Positions 33,957 to 37,063 of a stretch of DNA of 37,063 bases are shown here, piece after piece. The DNA is from Flavobacteriales bacterium (GTDB taxonomy: Bacteria; Bacteroidota; Bacteroidia; NORP154): assembly GCA_012965955.1 (NCBI GenBank), contig DTRK01000093.1, positions 1-37,063 of the forward strand, in the 5' to 3' direction. The translations under genes were made by a program, and so were the position numbers. Within the stretch, counting starts at the first letter, position 1. Each line of letters starts with the position of its first letter. Below the pieces are notes generated by a model. That model was given only the letters and a program-made list of their open reading frames with translations. It did no database searches and was not told the DNA's origin.

Positions 33957-35336
33957 GTGTCGGTACTAATAAAGAACGGAAGGGTAGTAACTGCGGTAGA
34001 TGATTACCATGCAGATATTTTCATTGAGGATGAAACCGTTACGACAATAGGTAAAGCGCTTGATGTAAGTGCCGATGAAACAATCGATGCCGAAGGGAAA
34101 TTGGTTTTACCGGGTGGCATTGATCCCCATGTGCATTTGGAGATGCCTTTCATGGGCACCTATTCCAGTGATGATTATGAAACAGGAACACGATCCGGGT
34201 TGTTTGGAGGGACCACTTCTGTAATTGAGTTTATACTCCAGACACAGGGTGATACCTTGCATAATGCCCTGAAAACATGGCAGGAAAAATCCATTCCAAA
34301 AGCGGTCGGCGACTTCGGTTATCACATGGCGGTTACAGATTTCAATGATGCTGTTGCCAAGGAAGTGGTGCAGATGATCGAGGAAGAGGGAATCACTTCC
34401 TTTAAGACATTTATGGCCTATAAAGGAGCATTGATGATCGATGATGGGCAGATGGTGCAACTGATGAAGGTCGTGAAAAAGCATGGGGGAATTGTCACTG
34501 TGCATGCCACCAATGGAGACATGATAGACTCTCTGATCTCGAAGAACCTGGAAGCAGGCAATACAAAGCCGTTGTACCATTACCTGTCACAGCCAGAAGT
34601 TACAGAGGCAGAAGCATCCGGAAGATTTTGCGACATGTTGAATTATACGGGTTGTCCGGGATACATTGTGCACATGACCTGTGAAGGAGCCCTGAATGCT
34701 GTTAGGAAAAGGACCCAGCGCAACCAAAAGGTATTTGTGGAAACCTGCTCTCAATACCTGATGCTGGATGCTTCTTTATACGAACAGGAAGATGGGGCTA
34801 AGTGGGTCATGAGCCCGCCATTGAGAGAGAAAAAAGACCGGGAAGCACTGTGGAGTGGAATTAACCAGGGGTTGATTCAGGTGGTGGGAACGGATCACTG
34901 TCCATTTAAATTGGGGCAAAAGGACATGGGGAAAGACAATTTCGCAAAGATTCCCAACGGCCACCCGGCTATTGAGCACAGGATAGAATTCATGTATTCT
35001 GAAGGAGTTAGAACGGGTAAGATATCACTTAATAAATTTGTTGAGGTTTGTTCAACCAATGCGGCAAAGATCTTTGGAATGTATCCTCGAAAAGGTACGA
35101 TCTCTATTGGTGCCGATGCAGATATTGTCATTTTTGACCCCAATAAGGAGCATGTGGTTTCTGTAGACACCCACCACATGAATTGTGATTACTCCAGCTA
35201 TGAAGGGTGGAAGGTAACAGGGAAAACGGAAACAGTACTATTGAGAGGTAAAGTAGCCATCAGCAATAATGAATGTCACTTAAATCCTGGTGACGGGCAA
35301 TTTATTCCCCGGGGGAAGGCCTCAAAGGTCATTTAG
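33957..35336 (+). CDS. hydA: Dihydropyrimidinase (hydantoinase)
   Basis: A 459-residue cyclic amidohydrolase that opens dihydrouracil to N-carbamoyl-beta-alanine. The binuclear metal site is visible: Asp56-Pro-His58-Val-His60 in GGIDPHVHLE, carboxylated Lys150 in SFKTFMAYKG, His in VTVHATNGD, His in IVHMTCEGA and Asp in VGTDHCPF. Length matches the family. The Glu of the usual HAENGD motif is Thr here. It starts at GTG 33957. It follows the OmpA-family gene by 117 bp and is followed 18 bp later by beta-ureidopropionase, the next enzyme in the pathway. Other hydantoinases are possible, but the neighbours specify pyrimidines. Confidence 0.94.
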   Translation: MSVLIKNGRVVTAVDDYHADIFIEDETVTTIGKALDVSADETIDAEGKLVLPGGIDPHVHLEMPFMGTYSSDDYETGTRSGLFGGTTSVIEFILQTQGDTLHNALKTWQEKSIPKAVGDFGYHMAVTDFNDAVAKEVVQMIEEEGITSFKTFMAYKGALMIDDGQMVQLMKVVKKHGGIVTVHATNGDMIDSLISKNLEAGNTKPLYHYLSQPEVTEAEASGRFCDMLNYTGCPGYIVHMTCEGALNAVRKRTQRNQKVFVETCSQYLMLDASLYEQEDGAKWVMSPPLREKKDREALWSGINQGLIQVVGTDHCPFKLGQKDMGKDNFAKIPNGHPAIEHRIEFMYSEGVRTGKISLNKFVEVCSTNAAKIFGMYPRKGTISIGADADIVIFDPNKEHVVSVDTHHMNCDYSSYEGWKVTGKTETVLLRGKVAISNNECHLNPGDGQFIPRGKASKVI

Positions 35337-35354
35337 TAATTTAATTTTTTAGAT

Positions 35355-36221
35355 ATGCCAAGAAAAGTAAAGTCAGGACTGATCCAGCTAAGCCTTCCCA
35401 TGACAGAGGGCGAAGGATCCATACAGGAGATTGTGGATGCCATGTATGACAAGCACATCCCCTATATTGAAGAAGCGGGAGAGAAGGGAGTTCAGATACT
35501 CTGTTTGCAGGAAATCTTCAACACTCCATATTTCTGCCCCGGGCAGGATAAGAAATGGTATGAGTCCGCTGAGCCCATTCCAGGGCCAACTACCGAGAGG
35601 TTACAGGAATATGCGAAGAAGTACGACATGGTCATGATTGTTCCTCTGTACGAGAAAGAGCAGGCAGGAGTGTTGTATAATTCAGCTGCGGTTATTGATG
35701 CGGGTGGTGAATATCTGGGAAAGTATAGAAAGAACCACATTCCACATACTACGGGGTTCTGGGAAAAGTTCTTTTTCAAGCCAGGTAATCTTGGATACCC
35801 GGTTTTCGAAACCAAATACGCCAAGATCGGTGTTTATATCTGTTACGACAGGCATTTTCCCGATGGTGCACGGTGCTTGGGGCTCAACGGCGCGGAGATC
35901 GTTTACAACCCTTCAGCGACTGTGGCAGGCCTGTCTCAATATTTGTGGAAGCTGGAACAACCTGCTCACGCAGCCGCTAACGGGTACTTCATGGGATGTA
36001 TCAACAGGGTTGGTGAGGAGAAGCCATGGAACCTGGGGAAATTCTACGGAACGTCGTATCACGTGGACCCGAGAGGGCAGATCATTGATGAAGCTTCAGA
36101 GGACAATGATGAGCTACTAATATCTGAATTAGACCTTGACCTGATTGATGAGGTGAGATCGACATGGCAGTTTTTCCGTGATCGGCGTCCTGAGACGTAT
36201 GACAAGTTGGTTGAGCTATAG
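35355..36221 (+). CDS. Beta-ureidopropionase (N-carbamoyl-beta-alanine amidohydrolase), nitrilase superfamily
   Basis: A 288-residue nitrilase-fold enzyme that hydrolyses N-carbamoyl-beta-alanine to beta-alanine, ammonia and CO2. The catalytic triad is Glu53 (LCLQEIFNTPYF), Lys126 (YRKNHIPH) and Cys163 (GVYICYDRHFPDGAR). The early CPGQDKKWYESAEPIPGPT segment is shared with N-carbamoylputrescine amidase, so that is the main alternative. The dihydropyrimidinase 18 bp upstream and preT downstream decide for the pyrimidine role. ATG 35355 is the first in-frame start. Confidence 0.92.
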   Translation: MPRKVKSGLIQLSLPMTEGEGSIQEIVDAMYDKHIPYIEEAGEKGVQILCLQEIFNTPYFCPGQDKKWYESAEPIPGPTTERLQEYAKKYDMVMIVPLYEKEQAGVLYNSAAVIDAGGEYLGKYRKNHIPHTTGFWEKFFFKPGNLGYPVFETKYAKIGVYICYDRHFPDGARCLGLNGAEIVYNPSATVAGLSQYLWKLEQPAHAAANGYFMGCINRVGEEKPWNLGKFYGTSYHVDPRGQIIDEASEDNDELLISELDLDLIDEVRSTWQFFRDRRPETYDKLVEL

Positions 36222-36363
36222 ACAGGTTGCTGATAATGTCCAGACTACCGATATTCAATAAATGCTAAAGTGATATAATTTGGTTAACTCAATTAAGGTG
36301 TTTCTTAGGTTTTGATCGGGTCGGATACTGATCTTATAACTGCTACCTTTCACTATATTAACA

Positions 36364-37063
36364 ATGTCAGAATACAAAAAACCATCATCGGAAAAAGCGT
36401 TCGGGGAGAATTTCGCACAGATCAAACCCTTAATGAATGACACACAGGCCTTTTATGAGAGCTCCCGTTGTTTGTTCTGTTTTGATGCGCCCTGTGTGGA
36501 TGCCTGCCCAACGGGCATTGATATTCCGTTATTTATCAGGCAGATATCAACGGGCTCCAATGACGGCGCTGCGAAGACCATCTACGACTCTAATTGGTTT
36601 GGGCATTCCTGTGGACAGGTTTGCCCCACTGAGGTGCTTTGCGAAGGTGCATGTGTCTATAATAACCAGGATGTTACGCCGATTGACATTGGGAGACTGC
36701 AGGCCTACGCTACCGACAAAGTAATACAGGGCAAGAAGAATTTGTTCCTGGTCGGCAAGCCCAATGGGAAAAAAGTAGCGATCATAGGGGCGGGGCCCGC
36801 TGGAATATCCTGCGCCTGTGAGCTCAGAACTTATGGATACGAAGTGGATGTTTATGAGGCTAAATCGAAGCCCTCGGGCCTGACAGTGTACGGAGTAGCT
36901 CCTTACAAGATCACCAACAAGGCAGCCTTAGATGAAATGGCCTATTTGCAGAAGCAGTTTGACTTCCACATTCACTATAATTCTCCTATTACTTCTGAGA
37001 AAGACCTCAAAAAACTAGAGAAGAATTACAAGGCCATCTTCATTGGCATTGGTTTGGGAGCTA
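36364..37063 (+). CDS. preT: NAD(P)-dependent dihydropyrimidine dehydrogenase subunit PreT (partial, 3' end outside window)
   Basis: The first 233 residues of a glutamate-synthase-small-chain-like flavoprotein. The N-terminal helical iron-sulfur domain has CLFCFDAPCVDACPTGIDIP and CGQVCPTEVLCEGACVYN, and an FAD Rossmann motif KVAIIGAGPAGISCACEL begins near residue 139, followed by YEAKSKPSGLTVYGVAPYK. In PreTA this subunit takes electrons from NAD(P)H for PreA, which reduces uracil and thymine. The ATG is 142 bp after beta-ureidopropionase. PreA should follow beyond the window edge. Without it, a general FeS/FAD oxidoreductase cannot be strictly excluded, but the locus makes PreT very likely. 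Confidence 0.92.
   Translation, partial: MSEYKKPSSEKAFGENFAQIKPLMNDTQAFYESSRCLFCFDAPCVDACPTGIDIPLFIRQISTGSNDGAAKTIYDSNWFGHSCGQVCPTEVLCEGACVYNNQDVTPIDIGRLQAYATDKVIQGKKNLFLVGKPNGKKVAIIGAGPAGISCACELRTYGYEVDVYEAKSKPSGLTVYGVAPYKITNKAALDEMAYLQKQFDFHIHYNSPITSEKDLKKLEKNYKAIFIGIGLGA

Noticed and set aside
36437-36724. 95-residue plus-strand frame inside preT
   Set aside because: Wrong frame; the iron-sulfur and FAD motifs are in the frame starting at 36364.

Overview
The window looks like chromosomal DNA of a Bacteroidota bacterium, most likely of the Cytophagales type. The reasons are an exact Bacteroidota-type promoter (TTTG, 19 nt, TAnnTTTG) at 16375-16405, weak or absent Shine-Dalgarno sites with many GTG/TTG starts, envelope proteins made of carboxypeptidase-regulatory-like, TPR-like and OmpA modules, and a large VGIGT-repeat surface protein. 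No rRNA, tRNA, CRISPR array, transposase or prophage block was recognised. The assignment is by eye, not by database search.

Layout. (1) 1-3053, minus: the N-terminal ~1,000 residues of a secreted fibre-like surface protein that runs off the window, followed by ~475 bp with no convincing gene. (2) 3529-7453, minus: a compact molybdenum-cofactor operon transcribed moeA, mobA, moaD, clpS-like, moaE, moaC-moaB fusion, then a small membrane protein. moaA and moeB are absent, so the early and activation steps must be encoded elsewhere. (3) 7563-14676: an SOS-type mutagenesis cluster. It has a LexA-like XRE-S24 autoprotease, a divergently transcribed Y-family polymerase, a four-helix-bundle (S23) gene flanked by repeats, a DnaE2-type polymerase, a degenerate SRAP paralogue overlapping it, and an intact SRAP (YedK/HMCES-type) abasic-site protein. 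Palindromes in the divergent promoter are plausible operators. (4) 14843-16309: a lone PYROXD2-like FAD oxidoreductase.

(5) 16488-22169, plus: three tandem paralogous exported proteins with the same N-terminal beta-sandwich-like and C-terminal domains but 0, 6 and 3 copies of a ~47-residue TPR-like repeat between them. I do not recognise a described function, and this is the best candidate here for an uncharacterised system. (6) 22247-24982: a TauE/SafE permease, a convergent GT2-like glycosyltransferase, and the tRNA hydroxylase MiaE.

(7) 25219-37063, plus: a reductive pyrimidine catabolism locus. PreT (partial, with the PreA partner presumably beyond the edge) reduces uracil/thymine; dihydropyrimidinase and beta-ureidopropionase open the ring and release beta-alanine; a class-III aminotransferase and a CoA-acylating semialdehyde dehydrogenase carry it on to acyl-CoA. 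The same run encodes an NCS1 nucleobase transporter with an unusual ~115-residue loop insertion, an SSS-family sodium symporter, a small STAS-like protein and an OmpA-family envelope protein.
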